Under the pieces are notes generated by a model that had not been told where the DNA came from, made no database searches, and was given only the letters and a program-made list of their open reading frames with translations. Positions 25,036 to 33,324 of a stretch of DNA of 37,263 nt are shown one piece after another. The position numbers were made by a program, and so were the translations under genes. This DNA comes from Serpentinimonas sp. (GTDB taxonomy: Bacteria; Pseudomonadota; Gammaproteobacteria; Burkholderiales; Burkholderiaceae_C), in assembly GCA_025458665.1 (NCBI GenBank), contig JALOSG010000002.1, forward strand, positions 1 to 37,263, in the 5' to 3' direction. How positions within the stretch are numbered: the first letter of the stretch is position 1; every line of letters begins with the position of its first letter.

Positions 25036-26619
25036 TCACCGCGCTGGATGCGGGAGCAGCGTCAGATCGCCACGCGGTGGCGTCGCGGTGGCGTCGGTTT
25101 TGAAGACGGCCACCACGTCCACCAGCCGCTGCGCAAGATCCCGCAGCGATGTGGCCGCCGCAGCGCTTTCTTCCACCAGACTGGCATTTTGCTGGGTCGT
25201 CTGATCCAGTTGCTGCACCATGCTGCCCACCAGCATGACCCCGGAGCGTTGCGCTTCAGTGCCTTTGTCGATATCGGCCACGATGTCGCTGACGCGCCGG
25301 ATGGACGCAACGACCTGTTCCATGGTCTGTCCGGCCTGATCAACCAGCGACGTGCCTTTTTCCACCTGCTCCACGCTGGCGGTAATCAGTGCCTTGATTT
25401 CCTTGGCGGCTTCGGCGCTGCGCCCTGCAAGGCTGCGCACTTCGGAAGCCACCACCGCAAAGCCACGGCCCGCTTCGCCAGCACGGGCGGCCTCTACGGC
25501 TGCGTTGAGGGCCAGGATATTGGTCTGGAATGCGATGCCGTCGATGACGCCGATGATGTCTCCAATCTTGCGGCTGCTTTCGCTGATACCGCGCATGGTG
25601 TGCACCACCTCGCCCACCACATGCCCGCCCTGTTCGGCGGTGCCGCTGGCCTGCATGGCCAGCCCGGTGGCGCTGGAGGCGTGTTCGGAGTTGGTGTGGA
25701 TGGAGGCCTCCAGACTGGCCATGGAATGGCTTGTGCTGTGCAGCGTGTCGGCCTGCTCTTCGGTCCGGTGGGCCAGATCCTGATTGCCCTGGGCAATCTG
25801 TCCGCTCGCCGTAGCCACGCTGTCCGAGAGCTCGCGCGCCTGCACCACCACCCGCGCCAGATTGGCCTGCATCTGGTCCAGCGCGTGCATGAGCGCCGCC
25901 ATTTCTTCGGTGGACTCCGCCTGTGTGCGCCCTCGCAGGTCACCCTGTGCGACTTTCTGCGCGAAACCTACCGCACGCAGCAGGCAGCCACCCACGATGG
26001 TGGTGATGCGCCAGCCCAGCGCCAGCAGCAGAATGGCTGCCAGCAAGGTGGCTGCCACCGTGACCACAATGGCGCGCTGCGCATCGCGTGCGCCTTGCAC
26101 CGCTACATCCTGGGCAAAAGCCTCGATACCTTCTCCGGGCTTCTCCAGGCTACCTTCCAGCTGGTCGAATGCGGCGGTGAACACCGGTAGCTTTTGCAGG
26201 ACTGCCGCACTGTCGGAGCTGGCCAGTCCCTGAATTTCCTGCCCGGTGGCCACGTACTGCCGCGCTACAGGCAAAGCCTCGGCCACCTGGCCCAGCACCT
26301 CGGCGGGCAGCGCCATGCCCTGCAGATCCGTCAGCAAGGACACCAGCCTTTCGCCGTTGGCCTTGAGATCGTCCTGGGCGGCTTTCAAGCCCGGGGCATC
26401 GCCTTGCTGAACCGCCACGATGGCGGCCAGCACGTCGGAGCGGACTGCGTCGTGCATCATGTCCGCGTTGCCCGCAGCACGCACCGCCTGGGTGGCCACA
26501 CTGGCCTGTGACAGACCACTGGCCAGTTGCCGTTCGGCCAGCAGCCCTACACCCCCGACCACCACCGTAGATGCCAACCCCAGCACAGCCAGGCCCAATA
26601 CCAACTGCCGGACTTTCAT
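25036..26619 (-). CDS. Methyl-accepting chemotaxis protein
   Basis: A 527-residue chemoreceptor. TM1 (about 6-27) and TM2 (about 184-204) flank a periplasmic helical domain of about 155 residues, the size of a four-helix-bundle sensor. A HAMP domain follows (about 205-260, including KVAQGDLRGRTQ). The cytoplasmic hairpin tip is highly conserved: GIAFQTNILALNAAVEAARAG and FAVVASEVRSLAGRS lie near residues 365-400. The C-terminus ends LTLLPHPAR and lacks the NWETF-type pentapeptide, so CheR/CheB tethering is not expected. A strong GGAGG ribosome site precedes the ATG. No other chemotaxis gene is in the window, so it is an orphan receptor feeding a pathway encoded elsewhere. The ligand is unknown. 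Confidence 0.95.
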   Translation of the reverse strand: MKVRQLVLGLAVLGLASTVVVGGVGLLAERQLASGLSQASVATQAVRAAGNADMMHDAVRSDVLAAIVAVQQGDAPGLKAAQDDLKANGERLVSLLTDLQGMALPAEVLGQVAEALPVARQYVATGQEIQGLASSDSAAVLQKLPVFTAAFDQLEGSLEKPGEGIEAFAQDVAVQGARDAQRAIVVTVAATLLAAILLLALGWRITTIVGGCLLRAVGFAQKVAQGDLRGRTQAESTEEMAALMHALDQMQANLARVVVQARELSDSVATASGQIAQGNQDLAHRTEEQADTLHSTSHSMASLEASIHTNSEHASSATGLAMQASGTAEQGGHVVGEVVHTMRGISESSRKIGDIIGVIDGIAFQTNILALNAAVEAARAGEAGRGFAVVASEVRSLAGRSAEAAKEIKALITASVEQVEKGTSLVDQAGQTMEQVVASIRRVSDIVADIDKGTEAQRSGVMLVGSMVQQLDQTTQQNASLVEESAAAATSLRDLAQRLVDVVAVFKTDATATPPRGDLTLLPHPAR

Positions 26620-27067
26620 TTCTGCCTCCGCGAATAAAAAGGGATTGCTGCCGTCTGCCGCCAGGGCTACGGCTGGTGCCGTTACGTGCCTGCGTCGCAG
26701 AACATCAAGAAGGCCCCCCGAATTCGCTGCAGGTCATGCAACGCGGCGCAGCAAGGGGCGGGGCTTGGCAAGGCAGAGACGGTGTCAGCAGGAGATGGAC
26801 AACGGGTCTCCAGCTTGTGGTGGGGGTGTGGGGGATCGGAAGAACTTGATGAACCGCCGAGAAAATTCACACCGCATAGTCCAAATATTTCAAAACATCG
26901 TATCGCTTTTGTCGCTACAAGAAAACATAATGTTCAAAAACGACGCTCATATTTACGCCGTCGGACAATAAGTTCACATACTGACATGCTGCAGCCACGC
27001 CCTGCTTTCCGAAAGCGCAAGCCTTGCGGCGCGCAGCGTTGGGGTGTCACCCCCACGGACTCCTCCC
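26620..27067. promoter_or_regulatory. Divergent intergenic region with an AT-rich island
   Basis: A 448-bp gap between the minus-strand chemoreceptor and the plus-strand GGDEF/EAL gene. From about 26860 to 26990 the sequence is markedly AT-richer than its surroundings, with runs such as CAAATATTTCAAAAC and CAAGAAAACATAATG. This is where promoters for both genes most likely sit. The short direct repeat TCGCT-TTTG-TCGCT and the inverted CGACG/CGTCG pair (26941-26962) are present. GGGGTG-T-CACCCC (27041-27053) is a small perfect palindrome close to the downstream start. No convincing sigma-28 or sigma-54 promoter was found, and no gene is supported. Confidence 0.55.
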
Positions 27068-29971
27068 ATGCCACACTTTCTTGAAGCGCCGCGGCCCGCC
27101 AACGAGGCCGAGCGGTTGGTGAGACTGCGTTCCTACGCGGTACTGGATACCCCTGCCGAGGAAGCCTACGACGACTTCACAGCGCTGGCCAGCCAGTTGC
27201 TGAAGGCGCCCATTGCCCTCATTTCCCTGGTGGACGAAGAACGCCAGTGGTTCAAGAGCCGGGTGGGACTGGATGTGGAGGAGACCCCGCGCAGGTTTTC
27301 TTTTTGTGCCCACGCCACGCTCCAGAACGACATATTCGTCGTCGAGGACGCCCATGCCGACGTCCGATTTGCCGGCAACCCGCTGGTTCTGGGAGACCCA
27401 CACATCCGCTTCTACGCAGGCTGCCCGCTGGTCTCGCCAGATGGTTTGGCCATCGGTACCCTGTGCGTGATCGATCACCAGCCCCGCCAGCTGACCGAGG
27501 AAGACGCCGTCACCCTGCGGCGGCTGGGGCGCCAGTTGTGCAGTTTGCTGGAACTGCGGCGCACTACCGCCGAGCACGCTGAATCGCAACGCTTGCTCAT
27601 GCAGCGCACCGCCGAGCTCAAGCGCCTGGCGCTGGTGGCAGAGCGGACCCACAACGTGGTCATCCTGGCAGACCCCGGCGGCCGCATTACCTGGGTGAAT
27701 GCTGCGTTCGAGCGGGTCACGGGTTACACCAGCCAGGAGGCCATAGGCCGCAAACCGGGGCAGTTGCTGCAGTTCCAGAACAGCTCGCCGGAGGCACGCA
27801 AGGAGCTCGGCTTGGCGGTGAAAGAGCGCCGGCGTGCCAAAGTGCAGATCCTCAATCGAGGCAAGCAAGGCAACATCTACTGGATGGATGTGGATTTGCA
27901 GCCCCTGTACGACGATGACGGAGAGTTCGCCGGCTTTGTGGCCATAGAGACCCAGATCACCGAGCTGGTGAAACACCAGGAGCATCTGGATGCTCTGATC
28001 GAAGCGGTGCCTGTGGGCCTCATCATCCACGATGGCCAGTTGCAGGTGCGGCGTTTCAACAGTGCCGCGCACCACATCCTGGGCGGGCAAGCCATGGAGC
28101 CAGGCGGTAACTTGCAGCCCTACCTGAACAAGCTGTTGCAGCAGGTGGCGCAACAGGGCGTGGGCAGCGAGAAGCAGCTGGTCAATCTGAAGAATGCATC
28201 GGGCGAGTCGCGCTGGCTGGGTGTGCGTGTAGCGACGCTGCCCAACACCCCGGGTTCGCCGCACGACATGATTGTTGCCCTGACCGACCAGACCGACCAG
28301 ATCCTGGCGGGCAACTACATGGAGCTGGCGGCTCAGACCGCCGACCTGGGGCACTGGACGTGGTACGTGCAGGACGACATGGTCGAGCTGCCCCAGAGCT
28401 GGGCCCGGCTGCTGCAACTGGAGTCCCGGCGCATTGCCAGCAGCCAGTTTGTGCATCCCGACGACCAGCCCCTGTGCCGACGCACCGTGTCCGATGTGTT
28501 GCGAGGCCTGCAGACCACGTTCAAGTTCGAGGCCCGCCTGCGTACTGGTGATGGCCGGTGGCGCTGGGTGCTGTGCGGTGGTGCCGTGACCGAGCGCAGC
28601 AGCGAGGGCCTGGCTACCCGGTTCGCCGGCATCTTTCTCGACATCGATCCGCAGAAAAAGCTGGAGCAGGCCTTGCTGGTGGCGGCCACTACCGACCCAC
28701 TCACCGGCCTGCCCAATCGCGTGGTCATGCACGACCGTCTGCGGCAGGCGCTGCATGCGGCACAGCGGCACGGTTACTACTGCGCGTTGCTCTACCTGGA
28801 CCTGGACCATTTCAAGCGCATCAACGACAGCTACGGCCATACGGCCGGGGACGAGTTGCTCAAGCGTGCCGCTGCGCTGTTGCTGGACCAGTTGCGTGAG
28901 GAGGACACCTTGTCGCGCATGGGCGGTGACGAAATGATGGTGCTGCTGCCACAACTGGGGACCGATATGAAGGCGGCCCAGAGGCAGGCGCACCGGGTGG
29001 CCAGCAAGCTCATGGCTGCGCTGGAGTCACCGCTGGAGTTCGACGGCAAGTCGGTGGTGGTGGGCGCCAGTGTGGGGGTAACGCTGTTTCCCAAGCAGCC
29101 CGATGAGACTGCCGAAGACCTGATCCGCGAGGCGGACACGGCCATGTACAGCGCCAAGGACGAGAACCGGGGCACGGTGCGTTTCTATGAACCCTCCATG
29201 CGCCTGGCCGCCACGCACCGCCTGCAACTGGACCACGACCTGCGCCAGGCGATGGAGGAGCGCTCCTTTGAGCTGTACATGCAGGGCAAATGGTCACCAG
29301 ACCGAAGGCTGCTCGGTGGCGAGCTGCTGCTGAGGTGGAAGCATCCGGTACGGGGCTGGGTCTCGCCGGCGGAGTTCATTCCGGTGGCCGAAGAGTCCGA
29401 ACTGATCCAGCACATCGGCAGGTACGTGCTGGAAGAGGCCATGCACATAGCCCAGACCGTTCGCCAGAGGGCGCCCGACTTTGTGGTGGCCGTCAACATC
29501 AGCCCCAAGCAGTTCCGGCGCGAGGAATTTGTGCGCGACCTGCACGCCCTGGTGGTGGGTTCCGGGCTACCGCCCGAGGCGCTGATGCTGGAGATCACCG
29601 AGGGTGTGCTGCTGCAGGAACAGCTGGCCCGGCGCGTGGTCTTGTTGAGTGAAGAGGGCTACCGCTTTTCGCTGGATGACTTTGGTACCGGCTACTCCAG
29701 CCTGGCCTACCTCAAGCGCCTGCCGGTGCACGAACTCAAGATCGACCGCGCTTTTGTGCGCGACATAGAAACCGATCCCGAGGATGCCGCCTTGGTGCAG
29801 GCCATCCTGGCGATTGCCGAGCGGTTCGGCATCCACACGGTGGCCGAGGGGATAGAGACGTCCGCGCAGCTGGACTTCCTGGCCCACCATGGCTGTGGCG
29901 CTGTCCAGGGTTTCTTGCTGGACAAGCCCCGGCCCTGGCGCCAGTTCGTACAGGAATTCCTCGGACCCTGA
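27068..29971 (+). CDS. GAF-PAS-GGDEF-EAL cyclic-di-GMP signalling protein with variant motifs
   Basis: A 967-residue cytoplasmic protein without membrane segments. An N-terminal GAF domain (about 15-165) begins with the usual ERLVRLRSYAVLDTPAEEAYDD. Two to three PAS-type domains span about 190-535 (for example GRITWVNAAFERVTGYTSQEA). The GGDEF domain carries GGDEM at 619-623, with Met for Phe, and an RxxD inhibitory site (R610-D613). The EAL domain has ELL at 752-754 in place of EAL, but keeps NISPKQFR, EITEG, the loop-6 DDFGTGYSS, KIDRAFV and AEGIET. Phosphodiesterase activity is therefore plausible; cyclase activity less certain. The start was set at MPHFLEAP; an upstream GTG lies in a palindrome and is disfavoured. 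Input is probably redox, light or small ligand. Confidence 0.93.
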   Translation: MPHFLEAPRPANEAERLVRLRSYAVLDTPAEEAYDDFTALASQLLKAPIALISLVDEERQWFKSRVGLDVEETPRRFSFCAHATLQNDIFVVEDAHADVRFAGNPLVLGDPHIRFYAGCPLVSPDGLAIGTLCVIDHQPRQLTEEDAVTLRRLGRQLCSLLELRRTTAEHAESQRLLMQRTAELKRLALVAERTHNVVILADPGGRITWVNAAFERVTGYTSQEAIGRKPGQLLQFQNSSPEARKELGLAVKERRRAKVQILNRGKQGNIYWMDVDLQPLYDDDGEFAGFVAIETQITELVKHQEHLDALIEAVPVGLIIHDGQLQVRRFNSAAHHILGGQAMEPGGNLQPYLNKLLQQVAQQGVGSEKQLVNLKNASGESRWLGVRVATLPNTPGSPHDMIVALTDQTDQILAGNYMELAAQTADLGHWTWYVQDDMVELPQSWARLLQLESRRIASSQFVHPDDQPLCRRTVSDVLRGLQTTFKFEARLRTGDGRWRWVLCGGAVTERSSEGLATRFAGIFLDIDPQKKLEQALLVAATTDPLTGLPNRVVMHDRLRQALHAAQRHGYYCALLYLDLDHFKRINDSYGHTAGDELLKRAAALLLDQLREEDTLSRMGGDEMMVLLPQLGTDMKAAQRQAHRVASKLMAALESPLEFDGKSVVVGASVGVTLFPKQPDETAEDLIREADTAMYSAKDENRGTVRFYEPSMRLAATHRLQLDHDLRQAMEERSFELYMQGKWSPDRRLLGGELLLRWKHPVRGWVSPAEFIPVAEESELIQHIGRYVLEEAMHIAQTVRQRAPDFVVAVNISPKQFRREEFVRDLHALVVGSGLPPEALMLEITEGVLLQEQLARRVVLLSEEGYRFSLDDFGTGYSSLAYLKRLPVHELKIDRAFVRDIETDPEDAALVQAILAIAERFGIHTVAEGIETSAQLDFLAHHGCGAVQGFLLDKPRPWRQFVQEFLGP

Positions 29972-30024
29972 TCGGCTCCCTTGACGCCTGTGCGCCGCTG
30001 CGCCGCCGGGAAGAACGTGGCGGA

Positions 30025-30303
30025 TCACTCGCCGGACTGCATGTCCATGACAAACACCATGCCCAACGCCCCCACGGAAGCGGTGCGCCCATTGACGGTG
30101 GTGTAGGACGCAACGCCCAGCGGGTGGTAGGTGGAGGTAAACGCGGCCAGCGCCCCCAGCCCCAGTGCCCCTGCCACCGGGCTGCGCTCGGCAATGGCTG
30201 CCTTGATCTTTTCGCGATGCTGGTCGGGAGAGGGATTGAGCAGAAACGCCACGCCGATGACAGCGGCGGTGACAACAGCGGAGACAACAGTGGCCTTGGT
30301 CAT
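30025..30303 (-). CDS. Small membrane-anchored protein, possibly DUF4359-like
   Basis: A 92-residue protein with one hydrophobic N-terminal segment (residues 5-22), followed by NPSPDQHREKIKAAIAERSP and a C-terminal half containing YTTVNGRTASVGALGMVFV. The pattern (signal-anchor, NPSxxxH, then a Val/Gly-rich closing strand after 'G..ASVG..G.V') recalls the DUF4359 group of small envelope proteins; this is recollection, not a search. It would be anchored in the inner membrane with its domain in the periplasm. It is transcribed alone, divergent from the MMPL transporter. Function is unknown. Confidence 0.75.
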   Translation of the reverse strand: MTKATVVSAVVTAAVIGVAFLLNPSPDQHREKIKAAIAERSPVAGALGLGALAAFTSTYHPLGVASYTTVNGRTASVGALGMVFVMDMQSGE

Positions 30304-30338
30304 GGTGGTTTCCGTGCAATGGCAGTGAATGTCAGGGT

Positions 30339-30358
30339 ACCATGCCTGGCGCCATGGT
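30339..30358. repeat. Palindrome between the small membrane protein and MMPL genes
   Basis: ACCATG (30339-30344) and CATGGT (30353-30358) form perfect 6-bp arms around an 8-nt spacer, in the 82-bp gap between divergently transcribed genes. It is a candidate operator acting on one or both directions; no promoter elements could be assigned with confidence. Confidence 0.4.
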
Positions 30359-30385
30359 CAGAAGGCACACTGTAGCCACCCCCCG

Positions 30386-32590
30386 ATGAATTCTCTTGAG
30401 CCGACCCACCCGGGTTTGCAGATGGCGGTGAGGCTGGGCTGCCGCTACCCCCGCACGCTGCTGGCCGTCTGGCTGTTGCTGGCTGCCTTGTGCGTCGGGG
30501 TGGTGCTGCGTTTGGCAGGGGCCGCCTACGGTACCGACATCGAGCGCCACGACGGATCGGACTCGGTGCGTGCCAACGCCCTGATTGCTGCCCATTTCCC
30601 TCCGGCGGCCCTTGCGGTGCCCGGTTCTGCAGCGCAATCCACCGAAGTGCTGGTGTTCCATTCCGACACGCTCACGGTGGACGACCCCGCCTACGCTGCG
30701 GCCGCCATGGCGGTGGCCGAACGCCTGCAGGCCCTGGGCCCCGGTGTGGTTGCGGGCGGACGCAGCTATTTCCTGAGCGGTGATGCCGACCTGGTCTCTG
30801 CCGACCGGCACACCACGCTGGTGCCGCTGGTGCTGATAGATCCGCCCACCCAGGTGCGTGTGCTGCGTGATGCGGTGGTTGCGGCGGTGCAGGGCAGCGG
30901 CGTTTCTGTCACGCCAGTGGGCCCAGCCAGCGTGGGGCTGGCCTACCGCGAGTTGGCCGACAGCGACCTGCGCGCCGAACTGCGCATTGGTGTGCCAGCG
31001 GCCGTGGTGGTGTTGCTGCTGGTGTTTGGCAGCGTGGTGGCGGCCGCCGTTCCCTTGCTGGTAGCAACCGTGTCCATTGCGGTGGCGCTGGCCCTTACGG
31101 CGCTGTGGGGTCAGTTCACTCCGGTGTACTTTCTGGTGGTGAACATGGTGCTCATGATGGGCCTGGCCGTGGGCATTGACTACGCGCTGTTTGTGCTGGT
31201 GCGTTACCGGGAGGAACGCCAGGCCGGCGCCAGCGTGGTGCAAGCGGTGGAGCGCAGCGGCGCCAGCGCCGGTCATGCGGTGGTGTTTTCCGGGGCTACG
31301 GTGGTGGTGGCGCTGGTGGGCTTGCTGCTGGTACCCACCAATGTGTTCCGTGGTCTGGCCGCGGGCGCCATTGCCGTGGTGCTGGTGGCTGTACTGGCCT
31401 CTCTCACACTCCTGCCTGCACTGCTGTGCCTGCTGGGGGACCGTGTGGATGTGCTGCGCCTGCCGTTGCCACGTCTCTTTCGTGGTGACGGCAGCGCCGA
31501 TCCTGCCCGTGGCCTGTCGGCACGCGCTGCACAGGCTGCGGTGCGCCGCCCGTGGGCCACACTCACCGTGTGCACCGCCTTGTTGCTGGCCCTGGCGGCG
31601 CCCGCCCTGCACATGCGGCTGGGCTTTGCCGGCATAGACACCTTGCCCGCACAACTCGATTTGCGCCAGGCGTTCGAGCGGCTGCAGCAGGACTTCCGCT
31701 ACGGGCTGGTGGCCGAGGCCGTGGTGGTGGTGGAGAGCACATCGTCCAGCACACCGTCCAGCGAGGTGGACCAGGCTCTGGGTCGCCTGCGGACTGCACT
31801 GGGAGAGGATGCCGCGTTCGTGGCCGAATCGGCCCGCGAGCAACAAAGCGCTGACGGGCGCGTCCGGGTGCTGACCATTCCCATGCTGGGCGACGCGGAG
31901 GGCGAGCCCACGCTGCAGGCCATCTCGCGGTTGCGCAACGCCCTGGTGCCAGCCGCGTTCGAGGGTACGCCGGCCGAGGTCATGGTGACCGGTACCAGCG
32001 CGGGCTATCTCGATTTTTTCGAGCTGATCCGGCGCTTTGCTCCATGGGTCATGGGCCTGGTGCTGGGCCTGAGCTTTGTGCTGCTGGCATGGGCCTTCCG
32101 CTCCGTGGTCGTCCCGCTGAAGGCAGCTGTACTCAATCTGCTGTCGGTGGGTGCGGCTTACGGCGTGCTGGTGCTGGTCTTCCAGCATGGCGTGGGCGCT
32201 GGCGCGCTGGGCCTGCAGCAGGTGCCCATCATCGAGGCGTGGATACCGCTCTTCCTGTTCACGGTGCTGTACGGCCTGTCCATGGACTACCACGTCTTCC
32301 TCCTCAGCCGGGTGCGCGAGCATTACGACGCCAGTGGTGACAACACCCTTGCCGTGGTGCAGGCAGTGGGCAGTACGGCCGGTGTGATCAGCGGGGCCGC
32401 TCTCATCATGGTGGCCGTATTTGCAGGCTTCGCCGCTGGTGAACTGGTCATGTTCCAGCAGATAGGCTTTGGGCTGGCTGTGGCGGTGCTGCTGGACGCC
32501 ACCGTGGTGCGGCTGTTGCTGGTACCCGCCCTCATGACGGTGCTGGGTGAGCGCAACTGGTACGCACCCAGATGGCTGCAGCGGCGCTAG
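30386..32590 (+). CDS. MMPL-family transporter (RND superfamily lipid/small-molecule exporter)
   Basis: A 734-residue inner-membrane protein with the twofold MMPL plan: TM1 near residues 24-48, a periplasmic domain, five clustered TMs, then the same layout again. The proton-relay aspartate-tyrosine pairs are visible at D265/Y266 (AVGIDYALFVLVRYREE) and D634/Y635 (GLSMDYHVFLLSRVREHYD). This size and the DY pairs fit the MmpL/YdfJ group, which exports lipids and other hydrophobic products, rather than tripartite drug pumps. The start MNSLEPTH was chosen over an upstream extension without a plausible N-terminus. No adaptor or outer-membrane factor lies next to it. It is followed 89 bp later by the acyltransferase-like gene and may export that operon's product. 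Confidence 0.9.
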   Translation: MNSLEPTHPGLQMAVRLGCRYPRTLLAVWLLLAALCVGVVLRLAGAAYGTDIERHDGSDSVRANALIAAHFPPAALAVPGSAAQSTEVLVFHSDTLTVDDPAYAAAAMAVAERLQALGPGVVAGGRSYFLSGDADLVSADRHTTLVPLVLIDPPTQVRVLRDAVVAAVQGSGVSVTPVGPASVGLAYRELADSDLRAELRIGVPAAVVVLLLVFGSVVAAAVPLLVATVSIAVALALTALWGQFTPVYFLVVNMVLMMGLAVGIDYALFVLVRYREERQAGASVVQAVERSGASAGHAVVFSGATVVVALVGLLLVPTNVFRGLAAGAIAVVLVAVLASLTLLPALLCLLGDRVDVLRLPLPRLFRGDGSADPARGLSARAAQAAVRRPWATLTVCTALLLALAAPALHMRLGFAGIDTLPAQLDLRQAFERLQQDFRYGLVAEAVVVVESTSSSTPSSEVDQALGRLRTALGEDAAFVAESAREQQSADGRVRVLTIPMLGDAEGEPTLQAISRLRNALVPAAFEGTPAEVMVTGTSAGYLDFFELIRRFAPWVMGLVLGLSFVLLAWAFRSVVVPLKAAVLNLLSVGAAYGVLVLVFQHGVGAGALGLQQVPIIEAWIPLFLFTVLYGLSMDYHVFLLSRVREHYDASGDNTLAVVQAVGSTAGVISGAALIMVAVFAGFAAGELVMFQQIGFGLAVAVLLDATVVRLLLVPALMTVLGERNWYAPRWLQRR

Positions 32591-32602
32591 CGTGTCTCCG
32601 GT

Positions 32603-32674
32603 ATTAAGTCGGCGTTAATCGTCCAGGCCCACGATGGCACTCCTGACAACCACCGGACGACCCGGTGCAAGGAG
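32603..32674 (+). promoter_or_regulatory. Leader of the biosynthetic operon: inverted repeat, hairpin and strong ribosome site
   Basis: ATTAA-N7-TTAAT (32603-32619) is a perfect-armed inverted repeat, a candidate regulator site. CACCGG-ACGAC-CCGGTG (32651-32667) is a 6-bp hairpin ending one base before AAGGAG (32669-32674), which lies 5 bases before the ATG at 32680. The adjacent hairpin could influence ribosome access. Whether an independent promoter exists here or the MMPL transcript reads through is not decided by the sequence. Confidence 0.5.
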
Positions 32675-32679
32675 TGTGA

Positions 32680-33324
32680 ATGCCACAGACGCTGCTGAAA
32701 GCGACCGAGCCCGCCAATGCCCAGATACGGCACTACGGCCCCGGCGACCCGGAAAGAGCCCGGGTGGAGGGATTTATCCGGCGCATCTACGCCGAGCGGT
32801 TCCAGGCCCAGGTGAAGGAGTTTGCCCCGGTGCTGGTGGGGCTGCACGACCGCGAGGGTACCCTGCTGGCCGCCGCTGGCTACCGCGCGGCAGATGCTGG
32901 CCCCCTGTTTCTGGAGCGCTACCTGAACCAGCCGGTTGAGCAAATGCTGCGCGGCCCAGCCGCCACCCCGGAGCAGCGCCAAGGCATTGTGGAGGTGGGC
33001 CACCTGGCCTCCGACCGCGCTGGAGAGGGCCGCCGCCTCATCCTGTTGCTGGGCCCGCTGCTGGCCGCGGCTGGGTTCGAGTGGGTGGTGAGCACATTGA
33101 CGCAGGAGTTGCGCCATCTGTTTGTGCGCATGGGCGTGGCCCCGCTGGCGCTGGGCTACGCCGACCCGGCTTTGCTGGGCCATGCCGCGACCGACTGGGG
33201 CTGCTACTACGACCACCAGCCCGTGGTGCTGGCTGGGCAGATTCCGGTCGCTCTGAAAGCTTTGAACCGGCGTGGCGAACTGCAGGCCGGGCTGCGGGTT
33301 GAACTCGATGGGGTAGTGACATGA
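32680..33324 (+). CDS. 'Thermostable hemolysin' family protein, probable GNAT-like acyltransferase
   Basis: A 214-residue cytoplasmic protein without signal peptide. The opening block IRHYGPGDPERARVEGFIRRIYAERF is the hallmark of the family named after the Vibrio thermostable hemolysin (T_hemolysin). Several features suggest an acyl-CoA-type acyltransferase fold rather than a toxin: the strand EVGHLAS (105-111), the loop GEGRRL (115-120), a helix, the strand EWVVSTLT (134-141), and the helix ending LFVRMGV (147-153), together the order seen in GNAT and AHL-synthase folds. This fold reading is inference. It is the first of five genes linked by ATGA overlaps (33321-33324), so it belongs functionally with the ligase, oxidase and dehydrogenase. 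A ribosome site AAGGAG precedes it. Confidence 0.85.
   Translation: MPQTLLKATEPANAQIRHYGPGDPERARVEGFIRRIYAERFQAQVKEFAPVLVGLHDREGTLLAAAGYRAADAGPLFLERYLNQPVEQMLRGPAATPEQRQGIVEVGHLASDRAGEGRRLILLLGPLLAAAGFEWVVSTLTQELRHLFVRMGVAPLALGYADPALLGHAATDWGCYYDHQPVVLAGQIPVALKALNRRGELQAGLRVELDGVVT

Noticed and set aside
26620..26700. Flagellar sigma-28 promoter for the chemoreceptor
   Set aside because: No match to TAAA-N15-GCCGATAA close enough to call was found on the minus strand; only weak sigma-70-like hexamers are present in the AT-rich region further upstream.
30332..32323. A 663-residue minus-strand open frame
   Set aside because: Antisense to the MMPL gene, His/Gln-rich, no domain. The same applies to the 648-residue frame at 27047-28993 opposite the GGDEF-EAL gene and the 664-residue frame at 17607-19601 opposite TpsA.
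32680..33324. Secreted hemolysin toxin
   Set aside because: There is no signal peptide, the gene is embedded in an enzymatic operon, and the secondary-structure pattern looks like an acyltransferase.
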